Assembly (NCBI GenBank): GCA_046594225.1
Contig: JBKJPW010000220.1
Span: forward strand, 1-42,307
Length of the DNA stretch: 42,307 nt
Direction of reading: 5' to 3'
From: UBA4416 sp046594225
GTDB taxonomy: Bacteria; Bacteroidota; Bacteroidia; B-17B0; Aurantibacillaceae
Position numbers and translations under genes: made by a program
Shown: positions 25,139-33,335 of the stretch, piece by piece
How positions within the stretch are numbered: the first letter of the stretch is position 1
Layout: each line of letters starts with the position of its first letter
Notes under the pieces: model-generated
What the model saw: only the letters and a program-made list of their open reading frames with translations
Database searches by the model: none
What the model was told of the DNA's origin: nothing

Positions 25139-25231
25139 CATTTTATGACTCGGTAGTTATGAAAGAGAACTATTTCAAAAACATTTTAACTTTTTATAAC
25201 TTAATCATAAATCTTGCGTATAAAAATTATG

Positions 25232-25239
25232 TAAGTTTG
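25232..25239 (+). promoter_or_regulatory. -7 box (TAAGTTTG) for the patatin gene
   Basis: A full TAnnTTTG match ending 29 bases before the ATG at 25269. A TTG at 25214-25216 is 15 bases upstream, somewhat closer than the usual -33 element. Confidence 0.5.
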
Positions 25240-25268
25240 ACTTAAAGGATTTACTTTATCAATTATAT

Positions 25269-26276
25269 ATGGCAAAAATAAAAAAAATTGACCTTGCATT
25301 GCAAGGCGGCGGAGCTCATGGCGCATACACATGGGGGGTTATCGATAGAATACTGGATGATGAACGATTAGAAATAGAGGGTGTGTGCGGAACAAGTGCA
25401 GGAGCCATGAATGGAGTTTGTACGGTTTATGGACTTAAAAAAGGCGGGAAAAATTTAGCAAAGCATACCTTGGTTAAATTCTGGCACAAAATATCAGAAG
25501 CTGGAAAGTTATCGCCACTACAGCCAAGTTGGTTTGATAAAATGATGAGTCCTGGTAATATGGATTTTTCACCAACTTATAAGTTGTTTAGTATGAGTAC
25601 AGAGAGTTTTACGCCTAAACAATTAAATCCATTACAATATAACCCATTAGAAAAAATATTGAATGAGGTAATTGATTTCGATGAACTTCATAAATTAAAT
25701 CCACCAAAATTATTTGTTTGTGCTACTAATGTTAAAACCTGCGAAGCGCGTATTTTTGGCCACGAAGAAATTACTGCTAAAGCTATTTTAGCGTCGGCTT
25801 GTTTACCATATATGTACGATGCGGTTGAGATTGATGGAGAATTTTATTGGGATGGTGGATATAGCGGAAACCCTTTAATTCAACCATTGATTGATAATAC
25901 GCTAGATACAGATGATATTTTATTAATTCAAATCAATCCTAAAAACATAAAGAATGTCCCTGGGAAAATAGAAGATATTAGAGATAGAGTGAATGAACTA
26001 AGTTTTAATTCATCTTTATTATTAGAATTAAAGTTAATTCAGTTTAAACAGGAATTAGTAGCCAAAGGCATTACGTTGGACGGCGAATTAAAACCCGTGT
26101 ATTTACATAATATTAGTGCTGATAACGAATTAGGGGATTTGAATTTATCATCTAAATTAAATACCAGTTGGGATTTCATGATGTATTTAAAAGATTTGGG
26201 CTATAAAGCTTGTGATGAATGGATAGTGGAAAACTACGAGCACATTGGAAAAGAAAGTACGTTGAAGTTGGTGTAA
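25269..26276 (+). CDS. Patatin-like phospholipase (RssA-type)
   Basis: 335 aa with no signal peptide. It has the three patatin signatures: the oxyanion loop GGGAHGAY (residues 13-20), the nucleophile elbow GTSAG (S43), and the catalytic aspartate in DGGYSGNP (D195). This makes it a probable Ser-Asp dyad lipid acyl hydrolase of the RssA/YchK type, acting on phospholipids at the inner face of the membrane or on soluble esters. The substrate is not known. A downstream small membrane-protein gene follows after 14 bases and may be cotranscribed. Confidence 0.9.
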   Translation: MAKIKKIDLALQGGGAHGAYTWGVIDRILDDERLEIEGVCGTSAGAMNGVCTVYGLKKGGKNLAKHTLVKFWHKISEAGKLSPLQPSWFDKMMSPGNMDFSPTYKLFSMSTESFTPKQLNPLQYNPLEKILNEVIDFDELHKLNPPKLFVCATNVKTCEARIFGHEEITAKAILASACLPYMYDAVEIDGEFYWDGGYSGNPLIQPLIDNTLDTDDILLIQINPKNIKNVPGKIEDIRDRVNELSFNSSLLLELKLIQFKQELVAKGITLDGELKPVYLHNISADNELGDLNLSSKLNTSWDFMMYLKDLGYKACDEWIVENYEHIGKESTLKLV

Positions 26277-26290
26277 GCATTTTTTTAAAT

Positions 26291-26668
26291 ATGCAGATGA
26301 AAAATATAAAGTCATGGTTGAGTTGGATGCCTGAAATTTATGTAATGATTTCAGTAATTTTTTATTGGATTGATATAAACGTCCTTTTAAATCCAATTGC
26401 TATTATACTTTTTATAGCATTATTATTCCAATTATTAATTAAACATAAAGCGACAGGAATAATAATATCAATACTTTTTGTGATGATTAACCTGTATTTG
26501 GTTTTTGCCTTATTATCTGAATATCATGAATTCAAAACTTTTGATAATGCTGCAAATAATTTGTTGTTTTTCGGGACTTTATATATTGGACTAAATATCT
26601 TGATGGGCATCATGATGCTTATTAAATATATCAAAATCGAAAAAATTCCAATTCAGTTATCTGTTTAA
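26291..26668 (+). CDS. Small four-helix integral membrane protein, unknown function
   Basis: 125 aa from ATG 26291 (ATG 26297, two codons later, is also possible). The frame is open upstream into the patatin gene, but that extension would overlap it by more than 50 bases and is polar and unlike a membrane-protein start. Four hydrophobic segments are visible: ~11-28 (PEIYVMISVIFYW), ~32-50 (NPIAIILFIALLFQLLI), ~55-75 (IIISILFVMINLYLVFALL) and ~92-112 (LLFFGTLYIGLNILMGIMM). No conserved motif suggests a function. Confidence 0.65.
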   Translation: MQMKNIKSWLSWMPEIYVMISVIFYWIDINVLLNPIAIILFIALLFQLLIKHKATGIIISILFVMINLYLVFALLSEYHEFKTFDNAANNLLFFGTLYIGLNILMGIMMLIKYIKIEKIPIQLSV

Positions 26669-26732
26669 ATGATTTAAATTGGTTATTTTCAAATAGCTAC
26701 AAAACATAGCAATCAACTGCTATAACTTATTG

Positions 26733-26740
26733 TAATTTTG
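26733..26740 (+). promoter_or_regulatory. -7 box (TAATTTTG) for radA
   Basis: A full TAnnTTTG match ending 19 bases before the GTG start at 26760. No good -33 element is seen. Its position downstream of the small membrane-protein gene indicates that radA has its own promoter. Confidence 0.5.
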
Positions 26741-26759
26741 ATGTATAAAATTCAATAAA

Positions 26760-28142
26760 GTGGCAAAAACAAAAACATCCTATTTCTGTCAAAGTTGCGG
26801 CGCACAAGCAGCACAATGGCAAGGCAAATGTAACAGCTGTGGCGAATGGAATACTTTGGTGCAAGAAGTAGTTCATAAAGAAACCAAAAACGACCGTTTG
26901 CAATTATTTTCTGCTAATAAAAACGAAAATAATCGGTCCAATCAATCTATTTTATTACAAGAAATTGGCATAGCCGAATATCCGCGTATTGCAGTTCCGG
27001 GTCAGGAATTAGCACGTGTATTAGGAGGCGGTGTTGTACCCGGAAGTTTAGTTTTATTTGGTGGCGAACCCGGCATTGGTAAATCAACCTTGATGTTGCA
27101 ATTAGCACTGCGTTTAAAAAATTTAAAAGTATTATATGTAAGTGGTGAAGAAAGCGAGCAGCAAATAAAAATGCGTGCCGAGCGAATTGGTATGACCACC
27201 GAGAGTTGTTTTATTCTTCAGGAAACTAATACCCAAAATATTTTTGCTCAAATAGAAAAAGTAGAACCGCAATTAGTCATTATTGATTCCATTCAAACCA
27301 TTCACACCAGTTATATAGAAAGTAGTCCGGGTAGTGTAAGTCAGGTACGCGAATGTGCAGCAGAGTTTTTACGGTTTGCAAAAGAAACCAATGTGCCTGT
27401 TTTTATGATTGGTCATATAACCAAAGATGGAAATTTAGCTGGGCCAAAAGTATTGGAACACATGGTTGATACGGTTCTACAATTTGAAGGGGATAGAAAT
27501 CATATTTACCGTTTATTACGTGCTACTAAAAATCGTTTTGGTAGTACTAACGAAATGGGTATTTATGAAATGAATGGAGATGGATTAAAAGAAGTATTGA
27601 ACCCTTCCGAAATATTAATTACAAACCGACAAGAAGCCACTAGTGGCGTGGCTATTGCCGCCACACTAGAAGGCAATCGTCCGTTATTAATTGAAACACA
27701 AGCGTTGGTAAGCAGCGCTGCTTATGGCACGCCACAACGTTCATCAACTGGTTTTGATTTAAGGCGTTTATCGATGTTGTTAGCTGTATTGGAAAAACGT
27801 TGCGGATTTAGATTAGGAGCTAAAGATGTTTTTATAAATATTGCAGGAGGTTTAAAAGTAGAAGATCCCGGAATCGATTTAGCTTTAGTGTGTGCGGTGC
27901 TTTCAAGCAACGAAGATTTACCTATTCCACAAAACGTGTGTTTTGCTGCTGAGGTTGGTTTAACAGGAGAAATCCGTCCGGTGAATAGAGTAGAACAAAG
28001 AATTTCGGAAGCGCAAAAATTAGGGTTTGAAAAAATTTATATATCTTCATATAACCTAAAAGGCTTAGACATAAAACAATTTAAAATTGATGTAATTGCA
28101 GTTACAAAAATGGAAGATGTGTTTGCTAAGTTGTTTGGATAA
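26760..28142 (+). CDS. radA: DNA repair protein RadA
   Basis: 460 aa, the normal RadA length, starting with GTG. The ATG at 26741 is followed by a stop after five codons, so GTG is the start that gives the conserved MAKxKTxYxCQxCG. An N-terminal C4 zinc finger uses C10, C13, C24 and C27. Walker A is GEPGIGKST (102-110), Walker B is LVIIDSIQT, and the RadA-specific KNRFG motif is at 257-261. A C-terminal Lon-like domain (IAGGLKVEDPGIDLAL, GEIRPV) completes the protein. RadA is a RecA-like ATPase and DnaB-type helicase that promotes branch migration in recombination. Confidence 0.96.
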   Translation: MAKTKTSYFCQSCGAQAAQWQGKCNSCGEWNTLVQEVVHKETKNDRLQLFSANKNENNRSNQSILLQEIGIAEYPRIAVPGQELARVLGGGVVPGSLVLFGGEPGIGKSTLMLQLALRLKNLKVLYVSGEESEQQIKMRAERIGMTTESCFILQETNTQNIFAQIEKVEPQLVIIDSIQTIHTSYIESSPGSVSQVRECAAEFLRFAKETNVPVFMIGHITKDGNLAGPKVLEHMVDTVLQFEGDRNHIYRLLRATKNRFGSTNEMGIYEMNGDGLKEVLNPSEILITNRQEATSGVAIAATLEGNRPLLIETQALVSSAAYGTPQRSSTGFDLRRLSMLLAVLEKRCGFRLGAKDVFINIAGGLKVEDPGIDLALVCAVLSSNEDLPIPQNVCFAAEVGLTGEIRPVNRVEQRISEAQKLGFEKIYISSYNLKGLDIKQFKIDVIAVTKMEDVFAKLFG

Positions 28143-28154
28143 TATTTAATTTTG
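28122..28154 (+). promoter_or_regulatory. Promoter for the second TPR-SpoIIE gene
   Basis: TTTG at 28122-28125 and TAATTTTG at 28147-28154 are separated by 21 bases and match both halves of the Bacteroidota housekeeping promoter. The -33 half lies inside the end of radA, and the -7 box ends 21 bases before the ATG at 28176. This is the best two-part promoter match in the window. Confidence 0.6.
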
Positions 28155-28175
28155 CTTAGCGATAATATTTTTTAG

Positions 28176-30314
28176 ATGAGAGTTTTATTATACATAATTT
28201 GTGCGTTGTTATATTCTGTTAGTGTGTTTAGCGGAGAAGATTTAGATTCTTTAAAACGAGTAGCTAGAATAACTAAAAATGACACGTTACGTATTCAGAT
28301 TTTAAAAACGGTTGGGGAAGAAGAAGCTATTTTTAGAATTGGTTATTGGGACACTTTAAGAATGGAGTGTGAAGCAAAGTTGCAAACCTGCGCAGACTCT
28401 AAAAAAATATTTTTTCAAAAACACCGTTCTCTGTTTATTAATAATGTTGGCTACGTAGCAGATGAGCAAGGTGATTTAAAATTGGCAATTGCAAGCTATA
28501 AACAAAGTGCTGAAATTTGTAGAGAAATAAATGATAAAACTGGATTAGCAAAAGCTTTAAATAATATTGGGTCTATATATAAAGATATAGGAGATGTTGC
28601 TGATGCTATGGATTTTTTTCATCAAAGTTTAAAAATTCGAGAGGAGATAAAGGATGAAAAGGGAATGGCAGTTTGTATAAATAATATTGGATTTATATTT
28701 TTTACTCAAAAAGATTATATAAAAGCTTTAAAGTACTATCATTCAGGGCTTAATTTATTATTGAAGATAAATAATAAACAACTTGCCGCTATTTCATATA
28801 ATAATATAGGATTGATTTATCTAGATCAAAAAAAATATTCTTATGCGTTGATGTATTTTCAAAAAGCAAGAAAGATTCAAATAGAAATGGAAGACTTTTT
28901 TAATTTAGCCCAATCTACAAGCAATTTGGCATCAACATATCATCAGCAAAACAATGATGTCTTAGCTTTGAAATTTCATGAAGAAAACTTACTGTTAGAA
29001 CAAGAACTTAATTTTAAAAGAGGAATTGCGGTTACTTTAGGGCATATTGCAGAAATCTATTTAAAAAATGGCAAAACAAAAGAGGCTCTAGAAAAAGCAA
29101 AAAACAGTTTTGAAATTTTTCAAGAAATTGGTATGCCTGATTTTATTAGTAGTTCAAGCTCGCTATTAAGTAAAATATATGAAAAGCAAGGGAATTATAA
29201 AGATGCGTTTGCGATGCATGTTTTACATAAAAAGATGAGCGATAGTTTAAGTAATTCAGAAAACAAAAAAACATCAATGCAAAAGGAGCTACAATATGAA
29301 TATGAAAAAAAAGTTGCTGCTGATAGTTTGAAAATAGAAGTTAACAGGAAAATCACAGAAGTGAAGTTTAAACAAGAAAAAACGCAACGTTATGCCTTGT
29401 ATGGAGGTGTATTTGTATTAATATGTGTAGCTGTTTTTATTTTTAATCGACTACAAGTTACTAAAAAACAAAACCTCATTATCGAAAATCAAAAGATGGA
29501 GGTGGAGTTAAAAAACGAAGAAATTACCCATCAAAAAGAATTAGTGGATGAAAAACAAAAAGAAATCATTGATAGTATCAATTATGCCAAACGTATACAG
29601 CAAGCAGTTTTAACTAACGAAGATGTTTGGGATAAAGTATCAAAAGAACATTTTATATTATTTAAACCAAAAGACATTGTAAGCGGCGATTTTTATTGGG
29701 CTTACAATACACCAAATAGTCGCTCTATTTTTGCATTGGCTGATTGCACAGGGCATGGTGTGCCAGGCGGCTTTATGAGTATGTTGGGAAATAGTTTTTT
29801 AAATGAAATTGTAGTAGAAAACAAAATTTTTAAAGCAGACCAAATTTTAAATAAACTGCGAGCAAAAATCATCAATGCCTTAGAACAAAAAGGAGGTACT
29901 CAACAAAAAGATGGCATGGATATAAGTTTGTGTGTGTGGAACAAACTCGATAATACTGTAGAATTTGCTGGAGCTAATAATCCTTTATGGTTGATGAGGG
30001 GAAGGGAATTGCAAGAACATAAGGCTGATAAAATGCCTATTGGCTTATACTTAGATGAAGAAAAACCTTTTACCAGCGTTACCATTCAATTACAAGCAGG
30101 TGATATTATTTATTTAAGTACAGATGGTTATGCCGACCAGTTTGGCGGCCCAAAAGGTAAAAAATTAAAATACAAACCGTTAATTGAAGCCTTGATAAAA
30201 AATAGTCAATTAGATATGACTGCACAAAAAGCAAACTTAGAATTTGCTTTTAATGATTGGAAAGCGTCTCATGAACAAGTGGATGACGTTAGTATTATTG
30301 GCATTCGGGTTTAA
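28176..30314 (+). CDS. Second periplasmic TPR / transmembrane / SpoIIE phosphatase
   Basis: 712 aa, with the same architecture as the 416-2395 gene. Residues 1-20 are a signal peptide (LLYIICALLYSVSVFSG). TPRs occupy ~85-330 with repeated NNIGxIY helices. The membrane helix is ~407-427, and a coiled coil with repeated K/E/Q lies at ~430-470. The SpoIIE/PP2C domain carries SGDFYW (D505), DCTGHG (D523), KDGMD (D579), TDGYADQ (D650) and DDV (D703, D704). Stretches such as FKPKDIVSGDFYW and DGYADQFGGPKGKK are identical to the first copy, while the TPR sensors differ. This suggests the same type of target and a different periplasmic signal. It has its own promoter and no adjacent anti-sigma or STAS partner. 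Confidence 0.88.
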   Translation: MRVLLYIICALLYSVSVFSGEDLDSLKRVARITKNDTLRIQILKTVGEEEAIFRIGYWDTLRMECEAKLQTCADSKKIFFQKHRSLFINNVGYVADEQGDLKLAIASYKQSAEICREINDKTGLAKALNNIGSIYKDIGDVADAMDFFHQSLKIREEIKDEKGMAVCINNIGFIFFTQKDYIKALKYYHSGLNLLLKINNKQLAAISYNNIGLIYLDQKKYSYALMYFQKARKIQIEMEDFFNLAQSTSNLASTYHQQNNDVLALKFHEENLLLEQELNFKRGIAVTLGHIAEIYLKNGKTKEALEKAKNSFEIFQEIGMPDFISSSSSLLSKIYEKQGNYKDAFAMHVLHKKMSDSLSNSENKKTSMQKELQYEYEKKVAADSLKIEVNRKITEVKFKQEKTQRYALYGGVFVLICVAVFIFNRLQVTKKQNLIIENQKMEVELKNEEITHQKELVDEKQKEIIDSINYAKRIQQAVLTNEDVWDKVSKEHFILFKPKDIVSGDFYWAYNTPNSRSIFALADCTGHGVPGGFMSMLGNSFLNEIVVENKIFKADQILNKLRAKIINALEQKGGTQQKDGMDISLCVWNKLDNTVEFAGANNPLWLMRGRELQEHKADKMPIGLYLDEEKPFTSVTIQLQAGDIIYLSTDGYADQFGGPKGKKLKYKPLIEALIKNSQLDMTAQKANLEFAFNDWKASHEQVDDVSIIGIRV

Positions 30315-30358
30315 TAATACATTTTGAGATTATATCACAATGATTTAAGAACTTTAGA

Positions 30359-31039
30359 TTAACAATTTCCATTGTTAATTGAATTAAGATTCTCCAATAT
30401 ATCAGCTTTGGTATATCCTATAGCGTTTATGTAATTATTTGTCCAGTAATCAATAATCTTAGTCCCCTCAAAATGAATTATAGCTACATGTTGGCTCAAT
30501 CGTAGTCCCCCAGACCAATAAGATAAAAGCGCCATGTTTTTACCAATACCAAAATAAACGAATTGATTATTTGGGAAAACTTTTTGACTTGGTGTAATTA
30601 GATCAAATGTATCTTTCTTTTTAGAGTCGTACATTTTTGTTAAGGTATAACCCATGATATCATTTACGCACCAAGGTTCTCCTGGATTAGCAAGTTCAAA
30701 TTTTTTATTCTCAGAAATGCTTTGCATAAAAGAGAGAATGAATGCTGGGATTTCTGTTTTGGATTGTTTCTCTGCAAGTACTTCTGTTTTTAAACTGTCT
30801 AATAAAGTTTGTTTATATATGGTAGACATCTTATCATAATTAACTTCATAATCTCCGTTAACGTTGGTAATACTGCTGAGCTTTTCAGGCTTATAATTTT
30901 TTATCGCTTCATCATCAGCTTGTGTGGCTGACTTATCGTATGCCTTCAGAGATAGGGCCATAATAATCAAAACCAGAGTAGCGAGCCCCATTACTATTTT
31001 TGGATACCGTTTTGCGAATGTTTGATAGGTGTTTTTCAT
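30359..31039 (-). CDS. Membrane-anchored protein of unknown function
   Basis: 226 aa. A single N-terminal membrane segment at ~15-33 (KIVMGLATLVLIIMALSLKA) anchors a soluble domain of about 190 residues. The end of this domain is rich in aromatic residues (QFVYFGIGKNMALLSYWSGG, IIDYWTNNYINAIGY). It ends in a C-terminal cysteine (NNGNC). I do not recognise the family. It is the last gene of a three-gene minus-strand cluster and starts 3 bases after the stop of the lipoprotein gene 31043-31606, so the two are very likely cotranscribed and probably coupled in translation. Its end converges on the TPR-SpoIIE gene 44 bases away with no obvious terminator. Confidence 0.7.
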   Translation of the reverse strand: MKNTYQTFAKRYPKIVMGLATLVLIIMALSLKAYDKSATQADDEAIKNYKPEKLSSITNVNGDYEVNYDKMSTIYKQTLLDSLKTEVLAEKQSKTEIPAFILSFMQSISENKKFELANPGEPWCVNDIMGYTLTKMYDSKKKDTFDLITPSQKVFPNNQFVYFGIGKNMALLSYWSGGLRLSQHVAIIHFEGTKIIDYWTNNYINAIGYTKADILENLNSINNGNC

Positions 31040-31042
31040 ATG

Positions 31043-31606
31043 CTACTTGGTTAAATTTTGAATTTCAGGCACAGTTAAAAAATGAAAGTTGTGGAATAAA
31101 GAACCTCCGCAGCCACCAGTTAAATATCGATACCCAACAACAGTATCTTTAGGGGTATAAACTATTTGTATTACCACTACAGTTTCATTTAGTTTTGTAC
31201 GATTGCTATAGATACTTGCCAATCTGGGTAAAGACATATTATAAACTTTTACCGTCTTATTTGCTTCTCCTCCATAATGGTGAATTGACATGCCGTTATG
31301 CGTTTCTTCGTAGGTTGGGAGTCTGCCATTTACAACAGGCGTTTTGTCCCAGGTTTTAATATCCATGGGCGGAAAGTATTTAGCGTCAGGACAATCAAAT
31401 AAAGTGTAAATTTTCCCATTATTCATTCCCTTTGTGTCTGAATAAATGGCGCTGTTTAGGTCGATAGTTGAAACTGTATTACTTGTTTCGCGAGTAGCAT
31501 TTTCGGAGATGTTGTTGTGTTCTGTATCAAAATCTACTGCATTATCACAAGATTGTAAATAGAATAAACATATAATAAGGAAGAGATATAGTGTTAATAG
31601 TTTCAT
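31043..31606 (-). CDS. Probable lipoprotein of unknown function
   Basis: 187 aa. The N-terminus is a type II signal peptide (LYLFLIICLFYLQSC) with the lipidated cysteine at about residue 20, followed by a charged Asp/Glu/Asn-rich linker. The rest is a beta-rich domain with NHxGxGxxx-like elements (MSIHHYGGEA), a VVVIQIVYTPKDTVVGYRYL strand pair and a GGCGG loop near the end. I do not recognise the family. It is the middle gene of the cluster, 39 bases after the 74-aa gene and 3 bases before the membrane-anchored gene. Confidence 0.72.
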   Translation of the reverse strand: MKLLTLYLFLIICLFYLQSCDNAVDFDTEHNNISENATRETSNTVSTIDLNSAIYSDTKGMNNGKIYTLFDCPDAKYFPPMDIKTWDKTPVVNGRLPTYEETHNGMSIHHYGGEANKTVKVYNMSLPRLASIYSNRTKLNETVVVIQIVYTPKDTVVGYRYLTGGCGGSLFHNFHFLTVPEIQNLTK

Positions 31607-31645
31607 AATATAATTTATTATAGTGTCGGTTATAATATTGTTGTT

Positions 31646-31870
31646 TTAACAGCCACGATCATTTACATGTTTTAGATAATTTATGAATTGTGTATTGAGG
31701 TCTTTTCGATAAGTTTTATAACGGATATAATACGGATGTGTATATAGCTTAGAATCAGCGCCCTTAGATATTGACTTTTGATTAATTGGCTTGAAAGTGT
31801 TAACTGATTCTTTTTCACAAAACATTAATAAAAGTGCTGTGGCTGATATGGTTAAAATAAATAGTTTCAT
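31646..31870 (-). CDS. Small probable lipoprotein, first gene of the unknown operon
   Basis: 74 aa. A hydrophobic N-terminus (LFILTISATALLLMFC) ends in a cysteine at about residue 18, followed by EKES, which fits a Bacteroidota lipoprotein signal with a relaxed lipobox. The mature part is about 56 residues, basic and tyrosine-rich (YTHPYYIRYKTYRK), and ends in a cysteine (NDRGC). Homology is unknown. It is divergent from the two-component system and has a 14-bp inverted repeat in its presumed leader (31896-31944). Confidence 0.6.
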   Translation of the reverse strand: MKLFILTISATALLLMFCEKESVNTFKPINQKSISKGADSKLYTHPYYIRYKTYRKDLNTQFINYLKHVNDRGC

Positions 31871-31895
31871 AGCATATGTTTTTAATTGTTATATG

Positions 31896-31944
31896 GTTAC
31901 CCATGTTGCTTTTATCTCTTTTGTATAGCGGCAACATGGATAAC
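31896..31944 (-). promoter_or_regulatory. Inverted repeat / probable leader-RNA stem upstream of the lipoprotein operon
   Basis: The arms 31896-31909 (GTTACCCATGTTGC) and 31931-31944 (GCAACATGGATAAC) are inverted repeats with one mismatch in 14, separated by 21 bases. In a minus-strand transcript the odd pair becomes U-G, so all 14 positions pair; in a plus-strand transcript it is C-A. The stem base is about 25 bases before the ATG at 31870. A weak -7-like box on the minus strand (TACCTTTA, 31969-31976) would place the stem within the leader. No T-tract follows, so it is not a plain terminator. A protein-binding dyad is the alternative. Confidence 0.5.
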
Positions 31945-31989
31945 TCATATTGGTTGTTTAATCTACGGTAAAGGTAGTCCATAGTTAAA

Positions 31990-32001
31990 AACAATATTGT
32001 T
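31990..32001. promoter_or_regulatory. 12-base palindrome in the divergent intergenic region
   Basis: AACAATATTGTT is a perfect palindrome. It lies midway between the lipoprotein operon and the two-component system, 17 bases upstream of the TTGTTAACG direct repeats. It could be an operator. AT-rich palindromes of this length also arise by chance. Confidence 0.3.
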
Positions 32002-32018
32002 ACTGAGTAGTTATTGGC

Positions 32019-32038
32019 TTGTTAACGATTTGTTAACG
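32019..32038 (+). promoter_or_regulatory. Direct repeat TTGTTAACG-N2-TTGTTAACG, candidate response-regulator operator
   Basis: Two identical 9-mers start at 32019 and 32030, exactly 11 bases apart, which is one helical turn. OmpR/PhoB-type regulators typically bind head-to-tail half sites with this period. The site lies 26 bases upstream of the -7 box at 32065, where a -33 element would otherwise be expected and is absent. This is the geometry of an activator site. The obvious candidate binder is the OmpR-type regulator encoded just downstream, meaning autoregulation. Confidence 0.55.
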
Positions 32039-32064
32039 TACACTAATACCTTATATAAAATGCC

Positions 32065-32072
32065 TAATTTTG
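32065..32072 (+). promoter_or_regulatory. -7 box (TAATTTTG) for the two-component operon
   Basis: A full TAnnTTTG match ending 9 bases before the ATG at 32082. The in-frame TTG at 32070-32072 is part of this box, which argues against its use as a start codon. No -33 TTTG is present at the normal spacing; the TTGTTAACG repeats lie upstream. Confidence 0.5.
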
Positions 32073-32081
32073 TTTATTACA

Positions 32082-33335
32082 ATGAAACTGAATCGAACTT
32101 ATTTGTTTATCGCTATTTCTTCTATAGCCTTAATTATCGTTTTGATAATTCAGGTAAATTGGATTTATGAAACGGCATATATTAAGGAAAATATATTTAG
32201 TGAAAAGGCTAATCTAGTTCTTTCTAAAACTGTCGAGGTACTTGCTAAAGATACTTCTACCGTTAAGAATTTGGAAGTGTGTGTAGGTATTAACGAAAAA
32301 CGAAAAGTAGATTCTTTGTTTAATTATTACATGAAAGTGTATAATATTCAAATTGAATATTCATTTTCTATCAAACCCTTTGTGCCAACTTTTAAAAATG
32401 ACATCAATGTTGCAAACAACCTAAAGATGAATCAGAGTGGCTGTTATCAAGCTTGCGTGACAGATGCATCTCCTGAAAACGGAACAATATCTAAAAACAG
32501 AATTGATTTACAGCTTGTTTTTCCAGATAAGGATAAGTTTATTATGGCTGAGATGGGTATTCCTTTCATCAGTTCTGTTTTATTGATTGTAATTGTATTA
32601 ATTACATTTTGGCGAACAGCTCTGTCGCTGATGAAAGAAAAACAAATTTCAGAACATACAACAGAATTTTTAAATAACATGACTCATGAATTTAAAACGC
32701 CTTTAACCAACATTGCTTTAGCGGGTAAGATGATGATTAAAGATTCTAATATTAAGCAAGAAGATAAGATTAGGCATTACTCAAGCATTATTTTAGAAGA
32801 AAATGAAAAACTAAGACTTCAAGTGGAGCAAGTGTTAAGTATGACGGCTCTAGAAAGGGGAGAGATCCCATTACGGAAAACTGAATTTGATATTCATGAG
32901 TTAATTCATCAGTGTTTGAAATGCATGAGTTTACAAATTGAGCACAAACAAGGCAAAGTGACCAATAATCTTGATGCACAGAATTTTGTGATCTATGGAG
33001 ATAAAATACATGTTGCTAATGCATTATGTAATTTAATTGATAATGCACTCAAGTATTCTGATGGGCAACCTGAGATACTCATACAGACATTGAATAAAGA
33101 GGGAAAATTTATATTGACTGTGTGTGATAATGGAATTGGAATAGGGCAGGAATTTCAGCAAAAAGTTTTCGAAAAATTCTTTCGTGTACCAACTGGTGAT
33201 GTACATGATGTAAAAGGATTTGGCTTAGGATTAACCTATATTAAAAGTATCATTGAATTGCACGGAGGAACTATTGAGCTACAAAGTGAAATAGGAAAAG
33301 GAACCGCATTCATTATTCGTTTACCATATGTCTAA
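32082..33335 (+). CDS. Sensor histidine kinase, HisKA/HATPase class
   Basis: 417 aa from ATG 32082; the frame opens at a TTG four codons earlier, which lies within the -7 box. TM1 is at ~6-27 (IAISSIALIIVLIIQV), a periplasmic region of ~130 residues follows, and TM2 is at ~161-181 (ISSVLLIVIVLITFW). The HisKA motif is MTHEFKTPL with H202. The ATPase domain has the N-box NLIDNALKYS (N317, N321), DNGIGIG (D349) and GFGLGL (379-384). The periplasmic domain has three cysteines (LEVCVGI, SGCYQACVT) and no fold I recognise. It overlaps the response-regulator gene by 8 bases, so the two are translationally coupled. The stimulus is unknown. The divergent lipoprotein operon is a plausible target. Confidence 0.92.
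   Translation: MKLNRTYLFIAISSIALIIVLIIQVNWIYETAYIKENIFSEKANLVLSKTVEVLAKDTSTVKNLEVCVGINEKRKVDSLFNYYMKVYNIQIEYSFSIKPFVPTFKNDINVANNLKMNQSGCYQACVTDASPENGTISKNRIDLQLVFPDKDKFIMAEMGIPFISSVLLIVIVLITFWRTALSLMKEKQISEHTTEFLNNMTHEFKTPLTNIALAGKMMIKDSNIKQEDKIRHYSSIILEENEKLRLQVEQVLSMTALERGEIPLRKTEFDIHELIHQCLKCMSLQIEHKQGKVTNNLDAQNFVIYGDKIHVANALCNLIDNALKYSDGQPEILIQTLNKEGKFILTVCDNGIGIGQEFQQKVFEKFFRVPTGDVHDVKGFGLGLTYIKSIIELHGGTIELQSEIGKGTAFIIRLPYV

Noticed and set aside
26219..26290. Upstream part of the small membrane-protein frame overlapping the patatin gene
   Set aside because: The translation is polar and basic and overlaps a confirmed coding region. ATG 26291 gives a proper membrane-protein start.
32070..32081. 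TTG start for the histidine kinase
   Set aside because: The TTG is part of the TAATTTTG -7 box, so it would not be transcribed. ATG 32082 is used instead.
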